In this document: positions 36,801-46,179 of the stretch, in pieces
Layout of the letters: every line of letters starts with the position of its first letter
How positions within the stretch are numbered: position 1 is the first letter of the stretch
Made by a program: the position numbers and the translations under genes
Notes under the pieces: model-generated
The model's database searches: none
What the model saw: the letters and a program-made list of their open reading frames with translations, nothing else
What the model was told of the DNA's origin: nothing
Assembly: GCA_964030785.1 (NCBI GenBank)
Contig: OZ034972.1
Location: 11,781,319-11,845,318, forward strand
DNA: 64,000 nt
Reading direction: 5' to 3'
Source of the DNA: Siderastrea siderea
Lineage: Eukaryota; Cnidaria; Anthozoa; Scleractinia; Rhizangiidae

Positions 36801-39800
36801 GGAGACTCAAAATATTTTTTTATAGAATACCATGCTAAGCTAAATCGGTGAACAATGCTTACTTATTTATTTCCTTGTTTTCCTCTAGAACGAGCGGGGA
36901 AATACAATTCGTTCTCAGTGGTGGATTTATCAGGTACACTCACAAACACCTGCTACTATGTTTAGAACATACATCCACAATCTCAGTCTCAATCTTTTCC
37001 TTCGGTTTTGATATTCCTCTGTCCTCAAACACAAACTTTACTAAATTTCAATTTAATCTGGGAATTGAATAGCTTGATCCCCAGAAAACCGAACCATCCG
37101 CTTTCGAACAGGGTAGGAGGGGACGCTACCTCCACCGGAGCGAGCGGTTGCCCTTTCGTCGAAATCATGCTAAGATTTGATCCAATTGGATCAATCGAAA
37201 AATATTGATATTGCAGCAAGAATTATTTCTAGTAAAAGGCTAAAAAATGGTTTGAAACTGGCTAAGAAAAACGTTAATGTTTAAAGCAACCAGACATTTC
37301 GATCGAAAACCTTCAATCTTTATTAGTAAGATGAAGATGAAATTTATTTGATCCAGTTACACGATTATGGTTTACATTAATTTGACACACCCGTTGCTAC
37401 TTTAGCAATTTTAATTTCGTTTCATCTTTAATTTTTAGCGTTGGTTGAATTCCGACTTGACTTGGAACGAGGCAGATTATAATAGCACCAATGTTGTCCA
37501 CGTGAGTCCTAACAGGATCTGGGCTCCAGACATAATACTATACAACAGGTGAAGTGCCCGTTATATAGACCTGAATCCATGAGGAACGTGGCGCCAACTT
37601 TGTGACGTCATTTTACCGGCAAAAAATGTCAAAATTGGAAAAATTAAAATTATGAAATTTTACAGAATGACGAGTTCTATAGTGTTGCAAAAATTCAGGG
37701 TAATTGCTTCAAAACTTAAGACGATTTCCACTCAACATTCGAGCAGTAAGTGCAAAAATTAAGTTACCGAAAAAATACTTGCAGCACTGCCACATTTTGA
37801 GAACAGATAAGAAGAACTTATCGTTACTTTCACTCCCAAGCTGACCCCGCGAGAGAAAATTGGATTTGAAGTTATCCGTATTTCAATTAAAAAGACGCTT
37901 CATGTCAGTCCAAAAGAAAATGGCGCCCGTTTTTAGCATACTTTTACGAGATTTGAGATCAATTTTCCTGAGAATGCTTAAGAATTTCATCGCGGGGTCA
38001 CTTGGGCAAGTGAACCAGAGTGTGATGTTTCAAATAGCATTGAAAATGTTACCGTGCTATGAGTAGTTTTTTGCTAAATATTTTTTGCACTTATTGCTCC
38101 AACGTTGAGCGGAATCCGTCTTAATAAGTTATTTGAAATGTGAATTTTTTACCATTTGCTACTAAAAATAAGTTAAGAGGGATTAGGATGGACATAGGGT
38201 TTATATGGGGGAGTAGCTCTCTTACCCCTTTATCCTCTCTTGGGTGGACTCAAATTCTATCCATGGGGGAGAATAAATGCTTGTGCTCAATTCAAACTAC
38301 AAATTAAGAAGGCCCTGAACTGGGAATTTCCACATTAGTTTTTGTGTAAACTATCATTTCTTCCAAGTGGTAGTCTTCTTTCCACTCCCATTGATTAATT
38401 CCTGGCCCCTGTGTCTCATATCCAATTGTCCAGTCCACTCCAAAAAGTAGGCAGATAGCCGGATAGGCTGTAGGCGGTTTTGGGGAACCTTCTGGTAACT
38501 CAGGCGCAAAGGGCCAGCATGCGTGAGTTGCGCTCAACTTGAATCCTGATACATTTTTAATTCTTTTCCTCTTTTCTTAATTTATCACTGTACAAAAATT
38601 TGAACACCGTGGCCTGCTATTTTTTATTATCATTAAACTGAACACAGTGTGCGGTTCGCCGACAGTGCCGATGATAACGACAAACTAGGAGGTGGAACAG
38701 CGAAGTACAAGACCAAAATAGCCATCAACTCCAGCGGACACTGCACGTGGATGGCGCCAGCGATCTTCCAGAGCACGTGTGACATCAACACTGAATACTT
38801 TCCTTTTGATGATCAGGTGGGTCACAAATCATTCATTTTTATTGATAAATTTCATTCAATAAATTACTGAGGACACAGACAAAAGGGTTAAAGCCCCCTT
38901 GCACAACACAAAAAACAGTAACCCCGGAAAAAACTGCTTAGTAGTTTTCATTTTGAATTTCGTCCACGTATTCAAAAGCTAAAACCATCTTGTGCAGTAT
39001 TGGAAAGTAGTCTTTGCCAAACATCGATCCAGGGACACTTGGTTAAAGAGTGTTCCGTCCTTTAGTTTTATAATGATGCGTGTAAATGTGAATATAATGG
39101 TAAGTAAATGTGGCCTGATTTCTCATATCCATGGATACAGTGTTGATTCCTTCTCCACGTTCCATTACCCAGTGACAGAGCTCCTTCAATATTTTCACTT
39201 TTTTCTCGTATTTTTAAGACCTGCATTTTAAAATTTGCCTCGTGGGCGTTTGATGGAAGCGCACTGGATGTAGAGATTGACCCGTCGGAGACTGGGGTCA
39301 AGGAAGACATATATCAAAACAACACTGAGTGGGAGATGATGAATGTGACCGTTGAAAGAAAAGAGGTTAGTGTTGGATACTGTTCCCTTCCACCGGAACC
39401 CCTCAGTGGAAGAACAATAGCTATGTAGATGTATGCCACACAAGGGTAGGGTTTTTAAGGGGGGAATGTACGTGAATTTAAAAATAAAGAAATAAATTAA
39501 TGGGGGATTAAATTTTTGTATACTCTCCCAGACAGGCCACCCCCTCACAAGAGCACTTGGGGTTGTTTGTGGCCTGTTTCTGGTATCCATCTATTAACTA
39601 TTAACTTAAAAATTTAATTTTAACTCACCTTTAATTCTTAACAGTTTCCAATTTTCTTAAAATTCATCCCTTTTCCTCCCCTTCTCCTCCTTTACGTTTA
39701 ATTTAAAAATCGCGAAAAAATTCTCTCAGATTTTATGGGAACTCGCACTATGATCCTATGATAGCATTTTTGGATTGAGTGTAATCTCATGGAGATAATT

Positions 39801-41039
39801 AAGAAAAAGGCTGAAACGTTTGGGGAAAAAGGTATCTTCGTGTAATCCCCTCTTAAGTCGTTTTTGGCATAAGACTTGGAGTATAGAAAATTTTTATGAT
39901 CTTGTTCAAAATTGGTATACTGGTCAATATACATATGTTATTGAACTAGCTTGTTCGGTCCGTATTGGGAACATATTGGTCGAGTTCCTTTTTTCCGGAA
40001 GTTTAGTTTATAAACATCCGAAAACAGAACGAGACCAATATCTTCTCAATACGGATCGAACAAGCTAGTTCAATTAAGTGCGCGCTACAAAGACGAAAGA
40101 GGGGAACAAACGACTTTCATAATGTCATTTTCCCGAGGTTTTTGCCAAAATTATAGGCAAGAAAGCAAGAACAAGGTTTCGACTTCATACGAAACTGTCC
40201 TCTCTTCTAAAATTCTTCTAAAACACGATTTATTGAGATCTATTAGTGACCGGTCCAGCTTAATTCGGACCCCTCAGGAAACCAATCAGAAAGCTCCTTT
40301 TCAGCGCGGACCAGTTCAGCTGTATAATAAACTGGTTTAATATATTAGGCCTAGCGGTCTAAATAAGAATATATTTGCCATTGTAGCCAGAAAACGGGGT
40401 AAGGTCTTAGGATCTGGTCACACTCGGTATGAAAAAGAGTTCGTTTTTTATTTCTTTGCGACACATTCACCAAACAATATACCGCGATATCTCCCTCCTA
40501 TCCTATCCCCGGCGAACTATGAACCGCGGTTAATAAGGTTATGAGTTAAAAAATCGAACATTCTGCACCTTACACCTCTGGCTTTCTTAATTCATATTCA
40601 ATATCACTGTTAAATTCTCTTCAATTCTCTTTTTAAACAGTTCAGATACAGCTGCTGTATTCATCCATACCCCAGTGTGATTCTGACACTGCACTTGAGA
40701 AGGCGTTACTTTTTTTACATGATCAATTTAGTGGTTCCCTGTACCCTCATTGCCATGATGGTACTGCTCTCCTTTATCTTACCGCCGGAGTCTGGGGAGA
40801 GGATTAGTCTGGGAATCACTGTGTTGATGGCGATGGCGATTTTCCAAGAGCTGACGTCAAATAAACTACCAGCGGACTCTTTGTACATTCCATTGCTAGG
40901 TAACCCATTTTATTTACTGCTTATACTGGAAGTGAGTTCACGGGAGTTTTGCAAAGACTGCAGCTGATTTTAAGGAGCAGATATTATTGTCTTACATCTC
41001 GTTACATGTTATTATCATCATCATCATCATCATCATTAC

Positions 41040-41087
<48 letters not shown>

Positions 41088-41884
41088 TATCATGATCAAT
41101 ACCATCTTGAAACTAACTGTCAGTTAGAGGGCAAGATTGAGGTTTCTGCCGGCAAGTTCATGATAGAACCTAGAAATTGTCACGTCTTTAAAAGTAGTAT
41201 ATCGGCCATGAGGAATTATAATAGGCTTCGGACATGTTGGAAGTGCTAATTCTTGTTGTTGTTATTTTTTCAGCTAAGTACTATTCCAGTGCCATCACAG
41301 AGATTGGATTAGCTCTGCTTGCCACTTGCGTGATTTTGAACTTTTACTACAAGCGCGACGTCATGCCCAACTGGCTGAAAACACTTATGTTTCGTGTTCT
41401 GGCACCTTTGGTCAGAATTACGTACAAATACCAACCAACAAACAAGTTCAAAAGGAAAAGCCGCAAGCAATTCTTGATTGAAGAAAACTGCGAATTATCA
41501 GACATGTCTGGAAATACCTACTCAGGACCTTGTGAGGTTAGAAAAATGAGTATCATCAACGAAACCGACTGCGAGGAAAATGGTGGCTGCAATGAAGTTG
41601 ACCAACGTGTGCCCATACAGCGCGTGCGCAGTAGAACACTAAGCTCTATCCGTGAGACTCCTATTTTAAACGATCACGCAGTCTGTAATCATCAAGGAAA
41701 GTACGTTTTTCCGATCGATGACGAATCACGTGATGATCAGCTGATTAATAACCACACAGATTGGCAAATGGCTGCGAAGATCCTGGACCGAGTGGTTCTA
41801 ATACTGGGTATTCTGGTCAGCGTAGCGACATTTCTTGCAATATTTCTGGAGGCGCCTAGAGTGCGGGAGATGTTTTATTCGTAG
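33792..41884 (+). CDS. Nicotinic acetylcholine receptor alpha-type subunit (Cys-loop ligand-gated channel), complete, 8 exons
   Basis: Exons: 33792-33852, 34911-35050, 36889-36933, 37439-37548, 38666-38816, 39219-39365, 40641-40899, 41274-41884; all introns GT-AG and all phases agree, giving about 507 residues. Order: leader 1-20; ligand-binding domain with loop D tryptophan (SQWWIYQ), loop A WAPDIILYNS, Cys-loop C157-C171 with 13 residues between, loop B W178 (FASW), loop C Y221-S-C223-C224; M1 about 242-265; M2 273-291; M3 about 309-328; large cytoplasmic loop; M4 about 478-496. The vicinal cysteines define an alpha-type, agonist-binding subunit. Gly-Glu before M2 predicts cation selectivity. 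M2 has Met at 9', Glu at 16' and Asn at 20'. It acts as a plasma-membrane pentamer; the agonist in cnidarians is not certain from sequence. A paralogue lies downstream. Confidence 0.93.
34911..35050 (+). CDS. nAChR gene 1, exon 2
   Basis: 140 bp, phase 1 to 0, acceptor TTTTTTGACAG, donor CTG|GTAAAA. Encodes the N-terminal helix and first strands of the ligand-binding domain (ILAALLAKYDGDGRP, then VSFGAKLVRIIGL). Confidence 0.9.
35709..35901. mobile_element. Foldback element in intron 2 with hammerhead-like motif
   Basis: Nearly perfect inverted arms of about 92 bp (CAAAATTTTGGATCTATCAA, GGTAAATTGGCCACCGTAAA) around a 5-7 bp tip. The right arm contains CCGACGA (35809-35815), a short hairpin and GAAACGTC (35829-35836); the left arm has the exact inverse. 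Intron 2 of the receptor gene contains it. Confidence 0.75.
36302..36531. mobile_element. Small TIR element in intron 2
   Basis: Ends AGTTGTTCAAAGCCAGGTTA and GGCTTTTGAACAACC are inverse, followed inward by (G)GTTAAGCTAACCCAGG and CCCAGGGTTAACG. A fragment of the same family may lie near 61715-61770 (GACGCTAATCCTGGGTTTGA, CTTTGAACAATC). Confidence 0.6.
36889..36933 (+). CDS. nAChR gene 1, exon 3
   Basis: 45 bp, in phase 0 on both sides; acceptor TTTTCCTCTAG, donor CAG|GTACAC. Encodes 15 residues ending SQWWIYQ, including the loop D tryptophan. A 45-bp third exon is typical of animal nAChR genes. Confidence 0.9.
37439..37548 (+). CDS. nAChR gene 1, exon 4
   Basis: 110 bp, phase 0 to 2; acceptor TTTAATTTTTAG, donor AACAG|GTGAAG. 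Encodes RWLNSDLTWNEADY...VSPNRIWAPDIILYN, i.e. the loop A region, with a potential N-glycosylation site (NST). Confidence 0.92.
38666..38816 (+). CDS. nAChR gene 1, exon 5, with alternative acceptor 18 bp upstream
   Basis: 151 bp, phase 2 to 0; acceptor CGCCGACAG, donor GATCAG|GTGGGT. Encodes SADDNDKLGG through the first Cys-loop cysteine to PFDDQ. The acceptor at 38665 restores the conserved YNSAD junction. An equally formed AG at 38646-38647 would keep the frame and add six residues (VRFADS). Confidence 0.88.
39219..39365 (+). CDS. nAChR gene 1, exon 6
   Basis: 147 bp, phase 0 on both sides; acceptor GTATTTTTAAG, donor AAAGAG|GTTAGT. Starts at the second half of the Cys-loop (TCILKFASWAFDG, loop B Trp) and ends NVTVERKE just before loop C. 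The intron before it lies within the Cys-loop and is absent from gene 2. Confidence 0.92.
39941..40074. mobile_element. Small TIR element in intron 6
   Basis: About 134 bp with ~31-bp ends TTGAACTAGCTTGTTCGG and CGAACAAGCTAGTTCAA (one mismatch in the inner part). Flanked by TTA on both sides, a possible 3-bp target duplication. Confidence 0.7.
40641..40899 (+). CDS. nAChR gene 1, exon 7 (loop C, M1, M2)
   Basis: 259 bp, phase 0 to 1; acceptor TTTTTAAACAG, donor CTAG|GTAACC. Encodes FRYSCCIHPYP (vicinal cysteines), M1 with its conserved proline (LVVPC), the M1-M2 linker PPESGER and M2 ISLGITVLMAMAIFQELTSN. Confidence 0.94.
41009..41092. repeat. (ATC)n microsatellite in intron 7
   Basis: About 84 bp of ATC/CAT repeat with a few interruptions between exons 7 and 8. 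Confidence 0.9.
41274..41884 (+). CDS. nAChR gene 1, exon 8 (M3, cytoplasmic loop, M4, stop)
   Basis: 611 bp; acceptor TTATTTTTTCAG, stop TAG at 41882-41884. Encodes M3 (AITEIGLALLATCVILNFYY), a ~150-residue intracellular loop with basic clusters (FKRKSRK) and cysteine pairs, and M4 (VVLILGILVSVATFLAIFL) with a short extracellular tail. No AATAAA is evident soon after the stop. Confidence 0.93.
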
Positions 41885-41916
41885 TTTCATCCTATTTCTC
41901 ACCACTTAAGTTGATT

Positions 41917-42206
41917 TCAAATAGGTTCAAGGCAGAAATTATAATTCTCAACTAGTGAAGGAGTTACTGTGAACTCGGCACATCCGCCGTGGGGAAGTGC
42001 ATGATACACTAAAGCGAAGAAGGGCCGAACCTCTTGCCTCATGTCACAGTCCCACTCAATGTCTCTCTTCAGCTCAACTCCTTCGCTCCAAAACTCATGT
42101 ATCACCTCAACAGATATGGGTTTTAAGCCCCGGTTTGGTATTGCAGTACATAGGGCGTAGATATTGACCAAAGTGATTGGAAGGTACTATGGCAAATCCA
42201 CTAACC
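41917..42206 (-). CDS. Possible 3'-terminal exon of a minus-strand gene
   Basis: An open minus-strand frame runs from a possible acceptor (TTTGCCATAG, near 42207) to a stop at 41917-41919. Composition is protein-like (IPNRGLKPISVEVIHEFWSE, LKRDIEWDCDMRQEVRPFFA) and an AATAAA on that strand lies about 40 bases beyond, overlapping the last codons of gene 1. I recognise no family and see no upstream exon. If real, it is convergent with gene 1, the two stop codons being about 32 bp apart. Confidence 0.25.
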
Positions 42207-42209
42207 TAG

Positions 42210-42955
42210 TATAGGTAACCGTATAAAAATTACGTTGTCCATGTTAGTTATCCATAAACTAGTCATTTTTAGTTTGAAATTGAATTTTAGGAGTCATTAT
42301 CTTCTTCATCATAGGACCTTATAGTCCTGACCTGAAGGCGACTATAGTTAATTGTGCTCGTTGAAATATTGGCCATTAAATTTGGCCTTTTGCCTTAGTG
42401 TCAACCTTCAAATCAGTTTGGCTTATCTACATTTCAAGTGACCTCCGGAACATGTAATGACGTGTATAATGATAGATAACGTGATAGATCCGGCACCGGG
42501 ACACTCAGTAAAGTAGACCTACTATGTCGAACACCAATGGAAACAAAAAACTGGTCGAGGTAGCGGGTGTTCGAGCCAGTAGTAAATAGCTGAACACCAT
42601 CAACAGTAAGAGAAACGAGTTAAGATCGAGATAGCAGAGGAATCTAGAACGTGAGGGCTTGAGATAGTGGGGTGCACTACATTTTGTTATCTGTTGTGTT
42701 GTCCTTTACATTCAAACGTTTCTGTCAGAAGAGGTATATTGTTGCCTTTTTGGCCTGAAAATGGTGAAAGGATTTTAAGTCACGTCTGGTAGGATACAAA
42801 AAATCATAAAAGATCATTCTGGTCTAGCTAATAGGGTTAGTTAGGTTTACATACTCAGGGTGGCACAGCCCTATCTAAAACTCCGAGGGTCCCTCCCTGA
42901 GCTCTCCACTGGCCTATGTATATATATGCGTACCAGAAACCCAACAAAGTATTCT
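42210..42955. other. Intergenic, no gene recognised
   Basis: AT-rich, stop-dense sequence downstream of receptor gene 1. I see no exon, repeat or RNA gene that I can support. Confidence 0.4.
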
Positions 42956-42959
42956 CAAC

Positions 42960-43745
42960 TGATAGCGTTTATTTGAATAGTCACATTTACGAATTTCGTC
43001 CACAGACTACAAACGTAGCACTGCACCTTGCAATTTTTCTAAACAGTACCACGGGGAAGTATTTTTAAACAGCTTTTGTTGATCACGCTTTAGGATTTAC
43101 TCCACAGAAACAAAAGCCACGGGGAAAGTACTGGTCAACAGCTTAATTTGAATGGTCTCACTGCAGGATTTCATCCACAGACTCAAAAGTTAGAACACCC
43201 TTGCACAGCATAATAAACAGCATCACAAGATAGTTCTGCTCGACAGCTTCATTTAAATGGTCACACTTTAGTATTTTATCCACAGACTCAAAAGTTAGAA
43301 CTACCTTGAACAGTATAATAAACAGCACCACAGGAAAGTACTGCTCAATTGCTTTCATTGAATGGTCACACTTTAGGATTTTATCCACAGACTTAAGATA
43401 CAGCATAATGAGCAGCACTACAAAAAATTATTGCTCAATGCCGGTTTATTTAAATGGTCACACTTTAGGATTTCATCCACAAACTCGAAAGTTAGAACCC
43501 TCCTGTACAGCATAATAAACAGCACAACAGAAAGTACTGCTCAGTAGCTTTCACTTAAATGGCCACATTTGAGGATTTCACCTACAGATTCATAAGAGAG
43601 AACCACTTTGTACAGCGTAATAAACAGTACGACAGGAAGGTATTGCTCAGTAGTCTTCATTTGAATGGTCACACTTTAGGATTTCTTTTACAGACTCAAA
43701 TGTTAGAACCACCTTGTACAGCATAACAGCAAAGTACTGCCAAAC
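42960..43745 (-). repeat. ~107-bp minisatellite, about seven units
   Basis: Tandem units on the minus strand read GTACAAGGTGGTTCTAAC, TTTGAGTCTGTGGATAAAAT, CCTAAAGTGTGACCATT, GAAAGCAATTGAGCAGTAC, CTGTGGTGCTGTTTATTA. Units differ by 5-20 percent by eye. Shorter arrays of the same unit lie elsewhere in this window, including upstream of both exon-1 copies. Confidence 0.85.
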
Positions 43746-44750
43746 ATCTTTTATTTCAGTCATCATGTTTCGCATGTTTTAACAATGAGATAATTTCATC
43801 AGCAGACGCAAAGTTACAACGAGATAACAAGAAAGTGTTTACTAGAATAATATATTTCAACTCCAGCTTTTTGATTTGCCTGTGTACGTCTTAAAAAAAT
43901 TGCTTCAGGTTAAAAAAAGAATATAAATTAACCGTATAAGAGGCCTGATGAAGATACGTTTTGATCTGACTTAGAAAATTGATAAACATTTACGTTTGAG
44001 TAACTTTCTCGTGATGTTCCATTACGTTGGTGTCCATTATGGGATTCACATTTTTATCTAATTTATGATTATTGATATCACAATTAATTTATCAAACAGG
44101 AAAACTTATCTTATTAGGAACAGGAAGATGTTTTATATTGTTAATAATATTGATTAAGGTTGCATTTGATCAAGATTAAACGATAACATGCAGTGGATAA
44201 GTGACTCGTGCTTTTTTTTAATATACATAGAAAAACACTAGGAATAGAAAAAAGAATTTCAAGGCTGTAAGCCGATTTCCATACCTCTGTGGCAAGCAAA
44301 ATGCGGGACATGTATACCTTGTTTAAGTGCTAACGAGAATCTCAACCCCGAGAAATGTTAAGCAAGATTACCCTTTCTTAGGCAACCCGCTGACCTCCCT
44401 TTACCACGTACTACCGCTACTCAGTGTAATACACACTACGTCCCCGCAAATTCACGACGCCCGACGCACCACACTCTGACGCAAGCGCCTACGCTCGACG
44501 CACTCACTCACGTACTGACATCATCCATCTAGCACCAGTCAGTATGTGGTTGATCTCTCAGCTTCCCTTAATTTACACAGCAAGTTTTTGATATACATCG
44601 ATCACTTTCTTTGTCGATTATCTGCATTTTGTGAAAAATTGAAAAGAAATCTGTGTTGTGGAAGCTTGATTTTTTTTAAATTTTCTGCCCGCGTGCCATC
44701 ATCAAATTCCGCTACCGCTATCGTAAAAGTTAAGCTTAATTGAAAGGGTG
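43746..44750. other. Intergenic, no gene recognised
   Basis: Unremarkable AT-rich DNA, then a C/A-rich stretch at about 44390-44530 with repeated GACGCA/CTCACGC words. No coding signal. Confidence 0.4.
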
Positions 44751-44752
44751 AC

Positions 44753-44908
44753 ACTAGTTTAGACCGCGAGTAGTCTCTAATTTTGGCGATGGCGATTGTG
44801 AGGGGGGGGGGGGGGGGGGCGAAATACACACGCACGCGCGCGAAATTTCGTCCCCGCCCCACAATCGCTATCGCCAAAATTAGAGACTACTCGCAGTCTA
44901 ACACTAGT
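44753..44908. mobile_element. Small TIR element with G-tract centre
   Basis: About 50-bp ends (GAGTAGTCTCTAATTTTGGC and GCCAAAATTAGAGACTACTC) bracket an 18-base poly-G run and a CACGCACGCGCGCG stretch. Terminal motif ACTAGT at both ends. Both overlapping frames are shadows. Confidence 0.75.
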
Positions 44909-45686
44909 TATTAAAATTGCTCATTCAATCGACCTTGGGTCTCGTGTATGTTTTTCAAATAACAACCATTGAGGCCATGTCGAGTTACGAGGGCCGATTT
45001 TTTAATATGGGGGTAGTTTCTCACACACTTTATCTCTTAAACAAATTATGTGACCCCCATTTTTGAATTTTTGACAAGAGTCACTCATTACCTGTCTGTA
45101 GCAAAAGCATGAAAAAAATATATGTTTGGTAAAATATTTTCACATCAGCCCATTTGAAATCTTACCCACCCATCCTGATATAGCTTTAGCTTTTGTAAAG
45201 CTCCATTCATCTGCTATCGGCCTTTGTAACCCTCTGCCATACTCAACCACGATACGATGCCGTTTGCTATTTTATATCCGGGTGTTTGCCAAATATTTAA
45301 TTTTGTTTTTTAATAAGGGCTGTCATTTTCTTGCATAAAGCGCGGAGCAACTTAAAAGTTGCCACTGACTGCTATTCGTCTACCAACCCGACCCTACTAA
45401 TCACAATTCATCCGTCGCTAGGGCTGTGGAACAACTTCTGATTTATAAATTTCGAGCTATAAAAACGAATTGTTTACACTGGAAATCGAGACAAGGCATA
45501 AAAACACATCTAAGCTGTATCAGGAATATGAATATGCGCTGAAGACAAGATTGGTAACTTCCCAAAACTAAACCAATTTATGGTGACTGAAGTTTAAAAC
45601 TATCGATCGAGCAATTCTTTTTTAATTCTGAAGGATTTTGACATCATGGCAAGACCGAAAATTAAATTAAATGCATCCGCTAGACA

Positions 45687-46175
45687 ACTAGGTATGTAAT
45701 TTCAAATTTTTGGCTAATTTGTTAGTCTAATGGAAAGTAAGACGGTCGATCGATAAAGGCGTTAGAAAATTATAACTTATTCTTGCGAAGGCAAGTTGAA
45801 AAGGCGATAATTCGACACTGCAATCCCAGTTGTCGAAAGAAAAGTACTGCAATCCCTGATTTTAGTGGTCGCAGATTTCAGTTTAGAGTTTCGACCACGC
45901 CGGGGGAAGTTTTTAACCGGTTTTTTAGTCTCGCAACTAGGTATGTAATTTCAAATTTTTGGCTAATTGGTTAGTCTAATGGAAAGTAAGACGGTCGATC
46001 GATAAAGACGTTAGAACATTATAACTTATTGCGAAGGCAAGTTGAAAAGGCGATAATTCGACACTGCAATCCCAGTTGTCGAAAGAAAAGTACTGCAATC
46101 CCTGATTTTGGTGGTTGCAGATGTCAGTTTAGAGTTTCGACCACGCCGGGGGAAGTTTTTAACCGGTTTTTTAGT
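45687..46175. repeat. Tandem duplication of a ~245-bp unit
   Basis: Two nearly identical copies start AACTAGGTATGTAATTTCAA (45687 and 45935) and end ACCGGTTTTTTAGT. The second lacks four bases (TTCT) after TTATAACTTA. The frame at 45783-45974 exists only in the first copy and is broken in the second. Confidence 0.85.
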
Positions 46176-46179
46176 TTCT

